Position numbers and translations under genes: made by a program. This document shows positions 54,029-63,156 of a stretch of DNA of 64,000 nt, piece after piece. Position 1 is the first letter of the stretch. Each line of letters starts with the position of its first letter. The notes under the pieces were generated by a model that saw nothing but the letters and a program-made list of their open reading frames with translations, ran no database searches and was not told where the DNA came from. Origin of the DNA: Leptothoe sp034932105 (GTDB taxonomy: Bacteria > Cyanobacteriota > Cyanobacteriia > Phormidesmidales > Phormidesmidaceae); contig NZ_JAYGIG010000114.1 of the NCBI RefSeq assembly GCF_034932105.1, positions 186,001 through 250,000 of the forward strand. The letters run 5' to 3'.

Positions 54029-55648
54029 ATGGCGATCTCTCCCTTGACGAAGTCTTTATCCGTAAGGGCTAACGGTGATCGGACCCTGGGGGGTCTGGGG
54101 CTGTTGTTGGCTGGCATTTTGATGGGGCTGTGGCCTGCTTGGCCCTTGGCCTGGGTTTCCCTGGTGCCCCTGTGGTGGGTGGTTCATCGGGGGGATGGGC
54201 TGCGGCGCAGTGCTTGGGCTGGGCTGATTTGGGGGGTGGGTTACCACGGTACGCTGTTGGCTTGGGTGCTCCATCTGCATCCGTTGACGTGGTTGGGGGT
54301 GCCTTGGTTGGGGAGTATTGCGATCGCAATCGCTGCCTATGCCTTTGTCACCCTCTGGGGGGCGGCCCTAGCGGTTTGCTGGGCCATGGCCATGGTTGGC
54401 CTACAGCGATGGGCTCCCATCGGTAACACCATCGATCCCATGGGCCGCGTTTTGGTTGGTATGGCCCTGTGGTGTGGCCTTGAGGCCCTGTGGAGCTGCG
54501 GCCCTCTGTATGGGACCTCCTTAGCCATTACCCAGAGCCCTGGCAATTTGGTGATTGTGCATTTGGCGCGGCTATCGGGGCATTTGACCATTACGGCGGC
54601 GATTGTGGTGGTGAATGGGTTCCTAGCCTTGGCGATCGATTCCCAGCCTCGGCGCTGGCTGACCATGGCGGTGGGGGTGTTTGCGATCGCGCACCTGGTG
54701 GGTTGGGGCCTTTACCAACAACCCCTACAAGACTCGTCAGATAATGCCATCAACATTGGCATTATCCAGGGCAATATACCCAGTCGAGAAAAGCTGACCT
54801 ATCGCGGGGTGCGTCGGGCAGAAGATGTGTACCGCAACAACTATCGATTATTGGCCCAGCAGGGGGCAGACGCGGTGCTAACCCCCGAGGGGGCGCTGCC
54901 TAAACTATGGTCGCCAGAGACAAGTCTGTTTAACGACGTGGTTCAGGAAGCGGGGGTGCCCCTATGGCTGGGGACATTTACCGTTGTCCCTGGGGAGCAG
55001 CGCCATATTTACCAAAGCTTGGTGGAGATTACCCCCAGGGGAACGACACCTGATAACAATCCGGTCAATACCCAAAGCAACAACCAGAACAACAACCAAT
55101 ACAACAGCCAATACAACAAGATTAAGCTAGTGCCCCTAGGAGAATATATTCCCCTCCAATCCCTATTGGGGGAGCTGATCTCTCGTCTCTCTCCCATTGG
55201 TACGGATATGCTGCCAGGACTGCCTGACCAGCGGTTTGAGACTGCGGTGGGTCCGGCTGCGGTGGGCATCTGTTACGATTCTGCCTATGGCTGGATTTTT
55301 CGGCGGCAGGTAGCCCAGGGGGGAGAGTTTATCCTCACCGCATCCAATAATGATCCCTATCCCCGGCGGATGATGGCCCAGCACTATGGCCACGACGTGA
55401 TTCAGGCGATTGCGACGGATCGATGGGCGGCGCGCAGTACCAATACGGGACTGTCGGCGGTGGTGGACCCCCACGGACATCGGCATTGGATGTCGGAGCC
55501 GCAAACGTTTGACGCCCAGCTCAAAACCATTTATCGACGCCAGACGCGGACGCTGTATGTGCGCTGGGGCGATTGGTTGGTGCCAGGATTGTTGTTGGTG
55601 AGTGGGGTGTGGGTGTGGCGTTTACGATGGTTGAACGGATTGAATTGA
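54029..55648 (+). CDS. lnt: Apolipoprotein N-acyltransferase
   Basis: Completes lipoprotein maturation by N-acylating the lipid-modified Cys at the inner membrane. The 539 residues have about six N-terminal helices and a nitrilase-like periplasmic domain with the triad Glu in LTPEGALPKLW, Lys in KLVPLGEYIP and Cys in VGICYDSAYGW. A 20-residue Asn/Gln-rich tract stands directly before the catalytic-Lys segment. One C-terminal helix (about 515-533) follows. The DUF3352 lipoprotein is a likely client. The long pseudouridine synthase gene starts 37 bp later. Confidence 0.93.
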   Translation: MAISPLTKSLSVRANGDRTLGGLGLLLAGILMGLWPAWPLAWVSLVPLWWVVHRGDGLRRSAWAGLIWGVGYHGTLLAWVLHLHPLTWLGVPWLGSIAIAIAAYAFVTLWGAALAVCWAMAMVGLQRWAPIGNTIDPMGRVLVGMALWCGLEALWSCGPLYGTSLAITQSPGNLVIVHLARLSGHLTITAAIVVVNGFLALAIDSQPRRWLTMAVGVFAIAHLVGWGLYQQPLQDSSDNAINIGIIQGNIPSREKLTYRGVRRAEDVYRNNYRLLAQQGADAVLTPEGALPKLWSPETSLFNDVVQEAGVPLWLGTFTVVPGEQRHIYQSLVEITPRGTTPDNNPVNTQSNNQNNNQYNSQYNKIKLVPLGEYIPLQSLLGELISRLSPIGTDMLPGLPDQRFETAVGPAAVGICYDSAYGWIFRRQVAQGGEFILTASNNDPYPRRMMAQHYGHDVIQAIATDRWAARSTNTGLSAVVDPHGHRHWMSEPQTFDAQLKTIYRRQTRTLYVRWGDWLVPGLLLVSGVWVWRLRWLNGLN

Positions 55649-55685
55649 TGGTGGTGGTGGATGCACTGGGCGAATCGAGGGAGTA

Positions 55686-57350
55686 ATGGGTCGACTGCAT
55701 TCCCCCGCAGACTTTAACGCAGACCAGGGTGCATGCTGGGCTGAGCCATACCTGTACGAGGCCCAATGTGATCACCCCGGAGGGCGGTGGCGGCTACCGC
55801 GCACCCCGGAAGTGGAAGCCATGGCCAGGGGACTCATGCAGCACTTGGCCGCCGCCCCTGAGCCGCCGCTGCTGGGCAACCTCTATGGGGTGCTTTTGGT
55901 GCAGACAACGACGGGGGATAGGGCTGTGCTCAAAGGGTTTTCGGGGTTGTTTGCCGGACAATTCCAGGCGGTGTCAGGGTGGGTGCCACCGTTGCCCCTG
56001 GCGGCCCAGATGGCGCTGGTCGAACCCCAGATTTTGGCTCAGCTCAGCCAACTGAAGCATGAACTCATGGCCCTCCACCAGCTGCCTGGGCGTTTGGTCT
56101 ATGGGCAAGTCTATGGGCAAATGGTGGAACGGTATGCCATCCAGCTACAGCAGTTGGCGGCTAGTCATCGGGGGCGAAAGCAAGGTCGCGATCGCAGCCG
56201 CACCCACTACTGCAACACCCTACAGGGCGCAGCCTTAACCCAGGCCCTTGCCGATTTAAACCGGGAAAGCCAACAGGACGGCATCGAACGGCGTCGATTA
56301 AAACAGGAACGGGATCAGGTCCTAGCCCCGCTGGTTCAAGCCATGGCCCAAACGGATCAAAAAATAAAAGAACTTAAACAACAGTACACAACCCTGGCAA
56401 AACAATGGCAGACCCAAATGCAGCTGGCCTATGCCGCCGAGCAATCTGGAGACGGTTGGCGGATCGGTGATGGGGATTGGCCAGCGGGGCTGCGTCGTCA
56501 TATCAAGGTTGACCTGTTAGATCGTGCTAGCGCTAAATTGCTGCACTATGCCGTGGCCCATCGGCTAAAACCCCTGGCCATGGCAGAGTTTTGGTGGGGA
56601 TATCCCCAGGGTGAATACTCTCCAGGAGAGTTTTATGGAGCCTCCCCTGAGGACTGCCAAGCCCTGATGGACATAGTCCACATGTCCTCCCAGCCTCAGC
56701 CCACACCACCGCCGCTGACCCTGCTCTACCAAGACGAGACCTTGATTGTGGTAGATAAACCAGCCGGACTACTTTCGGTGCCGGGACGACCCTATCATCT
56801 CCAGGACAGTGTGCTCAGTCGTCTGCGCCACCAGCTGCCGGGGAAGGCATTTTTGCAAGTGGTGCATCGTCTCGATCAAGCCACCTCCGGTATTTTAGTC
56901 TTGGCAGCGTCATCCATGGCCCATGCTGCCCTGGGGCAGCAGTTTTCCTCCCATCAGGTGCGCAAAACCTATGAGGCGATTCTCTCCCGCCCAGTGGATC
57001 GGGCTGCTGGCATGGTCGAGTTGCCCCTTTGGGGGAATCCTGCCGAAAGCCCCAGGCAGTCGGTGAGTGCCACCCATGGGAAACCCAGTGTGACCCAGTT
57101 TCAAGTGTTGCAAAACGGTGAACATCCTCGGGTGCAGTTTGTGCCCCAGACGGGGCGTACCCATCAGATTCGGTTGCATGCGGCCCATAGTGATGGGCTG
57201 AATTCTCCTATTTTGGGGGACCCATTGTATGGCGACCAGCCGGTGCAGGGGCATTTGTCAGAGCGGTTGCATCTCCATGCCATAGCGCTAGAGTTGATTC
57301 ATCCGGTTACTCAGGAGCCCTTACGGTTTAAGAGCAATGTACCTTTTTGA
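55686..57350 (+). CDS. RluA-family pseudouridine synthase with long N-terminal region
   Basis: A 554-residue protein. The C-terminal ~220 residues form an RluA catalytic domain beginning LLYQDETLIVVDKPAGLLSV, with the catalytic Asp in HRLDQATSGI and QTGRTHQIRLHAA near the end. The N-terminal ~330 residues are conserved in related ~550-residue cyanobacterial and proteobacterial synthases and include a coiled coil (about 195-245) and a WWGYPQGEYSPGEFYGA segment. The RNA target, rRNA or tRNA, is unknown. Confidence 0.88.
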   Translation: MGRLHSPADFNADQGACWAEPYLYEAQCDHPGGRWRLPRTPEVEAMARGLMQHLAAAPEPPLLGNLYGVLLVQTTTGDRAVLKGFSGLFAGQFQAVSGWVPPLPLAAQMALVEPQILAQLSQLKHELMALHQLPGRLVYGQVYGQMVERYAIQLQQLAASHRGRKQGRDRSRTHYCNTLQGAALTQALADLNRESQQDGIERRRLKQERDQVLAPLVQAMAQTDQKIKELKQQYTTLAKQWQTQMQLAYAAEQSGDGWRIGDGDWPAGLRRHIKVDLLDRASAKLLHYAVAHRLKPLAMAEFWWGYPQGEYSPGEFYGASPEDCQALMDIVHMSSQPQPTPPPLTLLYQDETLIVVDKPAGLLSVPGRPYHLQDSVLSRLRHQLPGKAFLQVVHRLDQATSGILVLAASSMAHAALGQQFSSHQVRKTYEAILSRPVDRAAGMVELPLWGNPAESPRQSVSATHGKPSVTQFQVLQNGEHPRVQFVPQTGRTHQIRLHAAHSDGLNSPILGDPLYGDQPVQGHLSERLHLHAIALELIHPVTQEPLRFKSNVPF

Positions 57351-57676
57351 TGCGGGCTGCTGGTTGATGTCTGGAGCATATCTTCCAGATGTGTGTACAC
57401 CCCTAGCTCTAGGGGAGAAAGGGGACTAGTCTCAAAGTCCTTCTCCCCCAGGGAGAAGGATTTAGGATGAGGGAAAATCTCAGGCCAGATATACCTTTTA
57501 GGTAATTATCTTCCGGATATATACGGTAGTCGACAAGGAGAAGGATTTAGGATGTAGACGCCAAAGCGGCTTCTCGAAGAGTGGGTCAATCCAAGACCAA
57601 ATATACCTTTCGGGGCATATCTTCCACATGCATATACACCGTAGCCCACAGGGCTATCGACATTTAGAATCGCCTG
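57351..57676. repeat. Intergenic region with short interspersed repeats
   Basis: No gene. Related units occur three times: around 57378, 57507 and 57617 (core TATCTTCC followed by an AT/GTATA-rich stretch), each near a TATACCTTT-like string in two cases. GGAGAAGGATTTAGGATG occurs twice (57461 and 57537). Such short arrays with GGGAGAAGGATTTAGG are common in cyanobacterial intergenic DNA. Confidence 0.6.
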
Positions 57677-58504
57677 CTAGCTCAAGGCTGACATCATCGC
57701 CTGTTGAGCAATACTTTGGTACAAGCTAGTAAAGTGTGCATTTAGAACTTGCGCATCGCTCGCAGGCAATGGCATGGGACCCAGTAAATCCAACACCGTT
57801 TGATCAGCGGGGGTAATCACCACCAAGGAGGAGTCTAGGTCATCGTCATATTGCCAGAAGTTTTCCAGATCAAGGGTTTGGGATTTAGTTTCAGGAGCAA
57901 CAAAAATCTCCTTGGCTTCTTCGACTACGGTTTCAACCGGATTCTCTTCTACCTGTAATTTTCGCTTTTCGCGGATGGCTTCAATGATTTGTTCTTTAGT
58001 GCGCCCCCGTAGTTGGAAGAGAACGAAGGGTTCCTCGCGGAAGAAGTCGGCCAGCTGGTAATACACCGCTGCAATGTGCTTACAGGGATTTTTGGGGTCA
58101 GGGCAATCGCATTTGGAATGCACATCCGCCAGGGTAAAGGGAAACAAACTTAACCCATTGGATGTAAACACATTTTCAATATCTGCGGGCATCTCCCCCG
58201 CTAACAGCTGGGCTGAATAAATCGCTTTTTTGGATAGGGTATCGATCACAAAATCCCAGTCTTCATCGGCAAAGCGATCAATCCAAATGGATAGTTTGTA
58301 AGGGTCTGCCGCTGTTCCTTGGACTGAGGCAAAGACCTTAGATTCTTTGAAATCTAGTTTGAGGATGTGGCCTTCGCGGGCATAGCGGCGACCCCGTTCT
58401 AGGCGCTTTTTGAACCGGTAGGAGTTGAGCAGGTCTACCCATTGGAGGACCCACCAGGCTTCAGATTCGGATTCGTAGGGGTTGTTGGCTTGGTAAGAGG
58501 TCAT
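57677..58504 (-). CDS. SWIM zinc-finger protein
   Basis: A soluble 275-residue protein with a SWIM finger (CDCPDPKNPCKHIA, pattern CxC...CxH) near residue 125. It is followed by YYQLADFFREEPFVLFQLRGR, a helix typical of the bacterial SWIM family. SWIM domains bind DNA or proteins and occur near SNF2 helicases. The C-terminal third is acidic and variable. It starts 50 bp after aspA on the same strand. Confidence 0.88.
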   Translation of the reverse strand: MTSYQANNPYESESEAWWVLQWVDLLNSYRFKKRLERGRRYAREGHILKLDFKESKVFASVQGTAADPYKLSIWIDRFADEDWDFVIDTLSKKAIYSAQLLAGEMPADIENVFTSNGLSLFPFTLADVHSKCDCPDPKNPCKHIAAVYYQLADFFREEPFVLFQLRGRTKEQIIEAIREKRKLQVEENPVETVVEEAKEIFVAPETKSQTLDLENFWQYDDDLDSSLVVITPADQTVLDLLGPMPLPASDAQVLNAHFTSLYQSIAQQAMMSALS

Positions 58505-58554
58505 GGGGGTGAGGGTGGAAGGTGATTATTTTGGCCACCCCTCCTAGGAGGGGA

Positions 58555-59958
58555 CTATTCAGGGCTTTGACTCATTTTCTCTAAATCGAGTACTTCGTTT
58601 AGTTTATCTTCAGGCATCAGGTTTTGTTCTAATACGAGTTGACGGAGGGATTTGCCGGTTTCTAAGGATGCTTTGGCTAGGTTGGCGGCGTTGAGGTAGC
58701 CGATGTGAGTGTTGAGGGCGGTGACCAGGGCTAGACTGCCTTCGGCAAACTCACGACAGCGTTCGGGGCGGGCGGTGATGCCTGCTAGACAGCGTTTATC
58801 TAAGGCGCTGATGGTGTTGCCGAGGATTTCGATGCTGTGGATTAGGTCGTAGGCGATCAGGGGCATCATCACGTTTAGCTCTAGCTGACCGGCTTGGGCG
58901 GCGTAGGTGATGGCCTGATCGTACCCCATGACTTGGAAGCAGACCATGGAGGTCATTTCGGCCATGACGGGGTTATATTTCCCTGGCATGATGGAGGAAC
59001 CGGGCTGGACGGGGGGGAGCTGGATTTCTTTGAGGCCGGTTTTGGGGCCGGAGTCTAGCAGCCGCAGGTCGTGGGAGATTTTGACTAGGTCTTGGGCCAG
59101 GTTCCGCAGGGCACCGGAGACGGCGACGAAGGGGGCCATACTCTGCATGGCGGCCATCAAGTGGGAGGCGCTGGTGATGGGTTGGCCGGTAAACCCGGCG
59201 AGGAGTTCGGCCACCCGATAGCGGTAGCTGGGGTGGGTGTTGAGACCGGTGCCGGTGGCGCTGCCACCGAGGCCTAGCACACAGAGATCCTGGGCGGCGG
59301 TGCGGAGACGGCGCAGGTGGTCAGTGAGGATCACTTCCCAGGCCCGAAAGCTTTCTCCTAGGCGAATGGGGACGGCGTCCTGCATGTGGGTGCGGCCAGA
59401 GCGGACGATGGTTTGGAATTCGGTGGCTTTGGTTTGGAGCGTTGCGATCGCACCCACCAAACCCGGATACAAGGTATGTTCCAACGCCAGCAGTCCGCCC
59501 AGGCGAATGGCGGTGGGAATCACATCATTGGTGGACTGACCATAGTTCACATGGTCGTTGGGGCTCACCCGGTCATAGTTGCCCTTTTCTTCCCCCAGCA
59601 GTTCCAGGGCTCGATTAGCCAGCACCTCATTGATGTTCATATGGTGGGAGGTGCCTGCCCCGGCCTGGTAGATATCCACAATAAACTGGTCCCGCAGCTG
59701 ACCCTTGAGGATTTCATCGGTGGCGGTGACAATGGCCTGGGAGAGGTCTATGGGGATGCAGTTGAGTTCGCCGTTTGCGATCGCAGCCGCCTTTTTAATC
59801 AACAAACAAGCATCCACATAGGTGGGCAGTGGTTTCAGACCACTGATGGGAAAATTCTCCACCGCCCGCAGGGTTTGAATACCGTAATAGGCTGCCGAGG
59901 GAATGGCTTTTTCCCCCATGGAGTCTTTTTCAATGCGGCAGTGGGTGGCATGGGTCAT
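58555..59958 (-). CDS. aspA: Aspartate ammonia-lyase
   Basis: Reversibly deaminates aspartate to fumarate; a homotetramer of the fumarase/aspartase superfamily. The 467 residues match. The signature GSSIMPGKYNPVMAE lies near residue 318; the catalytic Ser is in this loop, with THMQDAVPIRLG and NYGQSTNDVIPTA upstream. The substrate choice against fumarase C rests on the start (MGEKAIPSAAYYGIQTLRAVENF-like) and YQAGAGTSHHMN, typical of aspartases. The Tyr in place of the usual Val in GKxNP is a small deviation. Confidence 0.9.
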   Translation of the reverse strand: MTHATHCRIEKDSMGEKAIPSAAYYGIQTLRAVENFPISGLKPLPTYVDACLLIKKAAAIANGELNCIPIDLSQAIVTATDEILKGQLRDQFIVDIYQAGAGTSHHMNINEVLANRALELLGEEKGNYDRVSPNDHVNYGQSTNDVIPTAIRLGGLLALEHTLYPGLVGAIATLQTKATEFQTIVRSGRTHMQDAVPIRLGESFRAWEVILTDHLRRLRTAAQDLCVLGLGGSATGTGLNTHPSYRYRVAELLAGFTGQPITSASHLMAAMQSMAPFVAVSGALRNLAQDLVKISHDLRLLDSGPKTGLKEIQLPPVQPGSSIMPGKYNPVMAEMTSMVCFQVMGYDQAITYAAQAGQLELNVMMPLIAYDLIHSIEILGNTISALDKRCLAGITARPERCREFAEGSLALVTALNTHIGYLNAANLAKASLETGKSLRQLVLEQNLMPEDKLNEVLDLEKMSQSPE

Positions 59959-60057
59959 CGTCTACGTTCTGCTAGGACAGTGGATTTACAGTGGATTTAA
60001 TGATATTAGCGGCAGATAGAGTGTCTGCCCATCTCTACGGTATCAATACGGTATCAA

Positions 60058-61122
60058 CTATGACGGCATTAATTCTACCGGAGGTGCTGCTAGCAGAGTC
60101 ATCCGTTCCCCCGCTGGGTGCCTAAAGGACAAACGATGGGCATGGAGCCAGTAGCCGCAGTCGCTAGGGATGGCGGTGGCTGCCCCGTGGGGTTGACCGC
60201 CGATGACATAAAGCGGGTCGCCCAGTAGCGGGTATCCCATGGCGGCTAGGTGAATCCGAATCTGATGGGGTCTGCCGGTGAGAATGGTCACATCTAGCAG
60301 GGTGGCATGGGTGTGCCGCTGTACCACAGTGCAGTCGCTATGAGCCTCAAGACCGTTGGGGGTGGCCCCGTAGATGTGGCCGAGCTGGGGATAGGGAATT
60401 TTGCCGATGGGGTGGTTGATGGTGAACTGGTCGGCTAGGGCAGCCGCTGGGCCAATCAGGGCGCGGTAGGTTTTGCCCAGGTGGCGTTGGCGCATCTGTT
60501 GACTGAGGTGGGCGCGGGCCGCCTTGGTTTTGGCGATCAGCATAATGCCTGAGGTGCCTCGGCCTAGGCGATGGATCGGTGCCGCCGTTGGATGGTGCTG
60601 GCGGAGCTGCCACAGCAGCGTGTTTTGGAGGAAGTTACCGCCGGGAAGGACAGGCAAGCCGGAGGGTTTGTTGACCACCAGGAGTTCATCGTCTTCGTAG
60701 AGGGTGGCGATGCTTAGGGGGACTGGGGGCTCCTGCCAGGGCGGTCGATGGTAGGTGAGTCGCTGGCCGGGGATTAGGGGGGTGTCGGCCTGGGTGGGGT
60801 GGTCGTTGAGGCGGATTTGGCCGGACTCGATGCGGTGTTGCCAGGTGGCCCGGTCGGAGTGGCGATAGTGGTGGGTGTAGTAGTCGAGGACGGTGCTGAG
60901 GCTAACTGATGGGTCAGGGGTGAGGCGAGCTGACTGGTCAGGGGGGATGCGAGCTGATGGGTCAGCGCTGACGCGAGCTGATGGGTCAGGGGGGACGCGA
61001 GCTGACTGGTCAGGGGGGACGCGATCGCAATAAACCCATCCATCATTCAAAACCGGAGGGTGGTTACAGGCCACCACCCTCCGAGGCATCACACCATGGG
61101 GGGAATTTCCCGGCTCGTCCAA
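60058..61122 (-). CDS. RluA-like pseudouridine synthase, catalytic Asp replaced by Gly
   Basis: A 354-residue protein with an N-terminal repeat tract (about 33-72), an S4-like region (about 75-125) and an RluA fold starting LYEDDELLVVNKPSGLPV. The catalytic motif reads HRLGRGTSGI, with Gly where RluA enzymes have the nucleophilic Asp (HRLDxxTSG); the codon is a clean GGC. Downstream TGRPHQIRIHLAA is normal. Related plant and cyanobacterial proteins may share the Gly, so it may be a subfamily feature and not a mutation. It starts 5 bp after the 139-residue gene ends. Confidence 0.82.
   Translation of the reverse strand: MDEPGNSPHGVMPRRVVACNHPPVLNDGWVYCDRVPPDQSARVPPDPSARVSADPSARIPPDQSARLTPDPSVSLSTVLDYYTHHYRHSDRATWQHRIESGQIRLNDHPTQADTPLIPGQRLTYHRPPWQEPPVPLSIATLYEDDELLVVNKPSGLPVLPGGNFLQNTLLWQLRQHHPTAAPIHRLGRGTSGIMLIAKTKAARAHLSQQMRQRHLGKTYRALIGPAAALADQFTINHPIGKIPYPQLGHIYGATPNGLEAHSDCTVVQRHTHATLLDVTILTGRPHQIRIHLAAMGYPLLGDPLYVIGGQPHGAATAIPSDCGYWLHAHRLSFRHPAGERMTLLAAPPVELMPS
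60907..61026. repeat. 24-bp tandem repeats in the pseudouridine synthase gene
   Basis: About five imperfect 24-bp units (GCGAGCTGACTGGTCAGGGG core) encode an eight-residue repeat like SARVPPDQ. The last unit runs into a HIP1 site, GCGATCGC at about 61021. All units stay in frame. Confidence 0.85.
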
Positions 61123-61127
61123 GTTAT

Positions 61128-61547
61128 TTACCGCTTAAACAGGCCAGCCACGCCATTTTTTACCTGATCAGCCATGGCTTTTACGCCACCTGCAATCCCC
61201 GGTTTAGGGGGTACCGCCACCGTAATCGGTTCATCCTTAAAGGCTTTAACCCGATAGCCGTACTCCAGATTAGTCTTGTTCTTCCGCAAAATGGGGTAAA
61301 TCCGAAACGCCCCTTGGAGCAAGTCGTCCTCACTGGCAAAAATCGCCCGATCAATATCAACAGAGCGTTTTACGGCCACCACACCGACGGGGTACCACTG
61401 CTTTTTATCCTTAATGCGAATGTGCACCTCAAACTCAGGATCGCCCGAAGAACGCCGTTTATCCATTTCCTGAGAGGCTTCCTGGCGACGCTTAGTTTTC
61501 TCAGACACCTCAGGTTTAGGCTTAGCTTTACCAAATCCGGCGGCCAT
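61128..61547 (-). CDS. Small basic conserved protein (DUF6523/HHL1-like, tentative)
   Basis: A 139-residue protein, basic at both ends, with a central segment PEFEVHIRIKDKKQWYPVG and SEDDLLQGAFRIYPILRK that I associate, from memory, with a cyanobacterial and plastid family related to Arabidopsis HHL1 (a protein protecting PSII in high light). No membrane helix is seen here. Assignment is tentative. It has AAGAGGTATTTCCC before the ATG and is followed after 5 bp by the pseudouridine synthase gene. Confidence 0.7.
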   Translation of the reverse strand: MAAGFGKAKPKPEVSEKTKRRQEASQEMDKRRSSGDPEFEVHIRIKDKKQWYPVGVVAVKRSVDIDRAIFASEDDLLQGAFRIYPILRKNKTNLEYGYRVKAFKDEPITVAVPPKPGIAGGVKAMADQVKNGVAGLFKR

Positions 61548-61681
61548 GGGAAATACCTCTTAAGGTTGACACTTATTAAAAGTTTACATCGATTTAAGAA
61601 ATCGGGGATCAGTATGCACCCGATAGATGGTGCGCGGCATAGGTAGCTGCTAGGGTTAAATGCGCTCTACCGGCTAACGTC

Positions 61682-62551
61682 TTGAATCCAAAAACTGGTC
61701 CGCTCTACGCCATCCTTGCCTACGGTGCCTGGGGGCTGCTCCCCATTTACTGGAAGTTTTTTAGCTCGGTTTCGCCGATAGAAGTGCTCAGCCATCGCAT
61801 GCTGTGGTCGCTGGTATTTCTGGGGTTGATTTTGACCCTACAGCGGCGACTGGCGGACCTGCGTAAGCTGCCCCGTCGTCAGGTGCTGGGGCTATTGGCC
61901 ACGGCGATGCTCCTCAGCTTTAACTGGGGGCTGTATATCTATGGCGTTAACACAGACCGGGTGGTGGAGACGAGCCTGGGGTATTTTATTAATCCCCTAG
62001 TATCTGTCCTGTTGGGATTTGCTGTACTACGGGAAAGGCTTTACCGGGGGCAGCAGGTGGCGGTGGTGCTGGCCAGTGTTGGGGTGAGCTATTTTATTTG
62101 GCAGTTTGGGGCCGTGCCCTGGATTGCCTTGGGGTTAGCCGGTACCTTTGCCCTATATGGGTTGTTGCGAAAAATGGTGGCTGTTGCGCCCATGGTGGGG
62201 CTGATGGTGGAGACCGCCCTGATGACCCCGGTGGCGTTGATGATTATTTTTTATGGGGGAACAACGGGGACTGGACGTTTTGGCAGTAGCCCCGGCCTGA
62301 CGTTGTTGTTTATTGGGGCTGGGGTGGTGACGTCGATGCCGCTGCTGTGGTTTAACAATGCGGCGAAGCGGTTGTCGTTGTCCACCCTAGGTTTTTTTCA
62401 GTATGTGGCCCCGTCGATTCAGCTGATGCTGGGGGTGTTTTTATATCAGGAGCCCTTTACTCAGACACATTTGGTGAGTTTTAGCTGCATTTGGACGGCA
62501 TTGTTGATTTATTCGAGTACGTCGTTGCTGCGCTCAACGGCAACGGATTAG
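61682..62551 (+). CDS. rarD: RarD-type EamA transporter
   Basis: A ten-helix drug/metabolite transporter superfamily protein, 289 residues with two EamA halves. The start GPLYAILAYGAWGLLPIYWK and NWGLYIYGVNTDRVVETSLGYFINPL are signatures of RarD (chloramphenicol-sensitivity protein) members. The substrate is unknown. The best start is a TTG at 61682 because the family N-terminus begins right there and no upstream ATG is in frame. The ribosome-binding site is poor. Confidence 0.9.
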   Translation: MNPKTGPLYAILAYGAWGLLPIYWKFFSSVSPIEVLSHRMLWSLVFLGLILTLQRRLADLRKLPRRQVLGLLATAMLLSFNWGLYIYGVNTDRVVETSLGYFINPLVSVLLGFAVLRERLYRGQQVAVVLASVGVSYFIWQFGAVPWIALGLAGTFALYGLLRKMVAVAPMVGLMVETALMTPVALMIIFYGGTTGTGRFGSSPGLTLLFIGAGVVTSMPLLWFNNAAKRLSLSTLGFFQYVAPSIQLMLGVFLYQEPFTQTHLVSFSCIWTALLIYSSTSLLRSTATD

Positions 62552-63156
62552 GTGGAATTGTAGGCCCCATTGTCTAACTGGAAATCTTGGCTGATAGCCT
62601 TTGTCTGACAGGGTTCGCCCAGGGCAAAGCCCCTATGGGATGATTTATTTTGTTGCCTGTTTGGCACCTTGCACCTTGGTACGTTTGTGGAAGGGCTCCT
62701 GTGGAAAATGCAACTGCCTTTGTAGAAAAGTCGCAGATATCGTTGTTTTGTCCGTTTGGTGCAAAAACATTCCGTGAAATGGCTGAGGCTAATTGAATCA
62801 TTGTCTAGATGCCAATGGCCTACCTCGGATCAATCTCGGATAAATATTGATGAGATATGGGAAAACCTTGACTAGGTGGCTGATTCTGTTGTTCAGGTTG
62901 TTCTGACTGATCAGCTGCCAGATTAAGGAACAACAACTCCCAGGGAAACCTCCAGGTTTTAACTTGGGCGTGGTTTAAGCAGCATGTGATCCAGGCGTTA
63001 GAAGTGATTTAGGAAAAGTCTGAGTCAACTCTTCTTTCAACCAGCTTAAAAAGTGGCATGGCAGGGGGCTAAATACCCTCCTACATAACCCTAAAGGGTA
63101 CTCCATCGTTAAAAGGTCGATGGCTAACCTGTAATCACGTTGCGAGTATATAAATC
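62552..63156. other. Intergenic region between rarD and DUF1353
   Basis: No gene seen in 605 bp. It contains the 36-bp element copy B at 62943-62978. TTGGTACGTTTGTGGAAG near 62676 resembles, but does not match, a LexA box. Confidence 0.5.
62943..62978 (+). repeat. 36-bp dispersed intergenic element, copy B
   Basis: GGGAAACCTCCAGG to GTGGTTTAA; 34 of 36 bases match copy A at 47510. Its first half, AAACCTCCAGGTTT, is self-complementary. Located between rarD and the DUF1353 gene. Confidence 0.65.

Noticed and set aside
59386..60000. A 204-codon plus-strand frame
   Set aside because: Antisense to the 5' half of aspA; no ribosome-binding site or recognisable domain.
60907..61026. CRISPR-like array
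   Set aside because: Units are contiguous 24-bp repeats without spacers and are in frame within a coding gene.
62676..62692. Third LexA box near rarD
   Set aside because: GGTACGTTTGTGGA fails the required GTWC at the right half-site.
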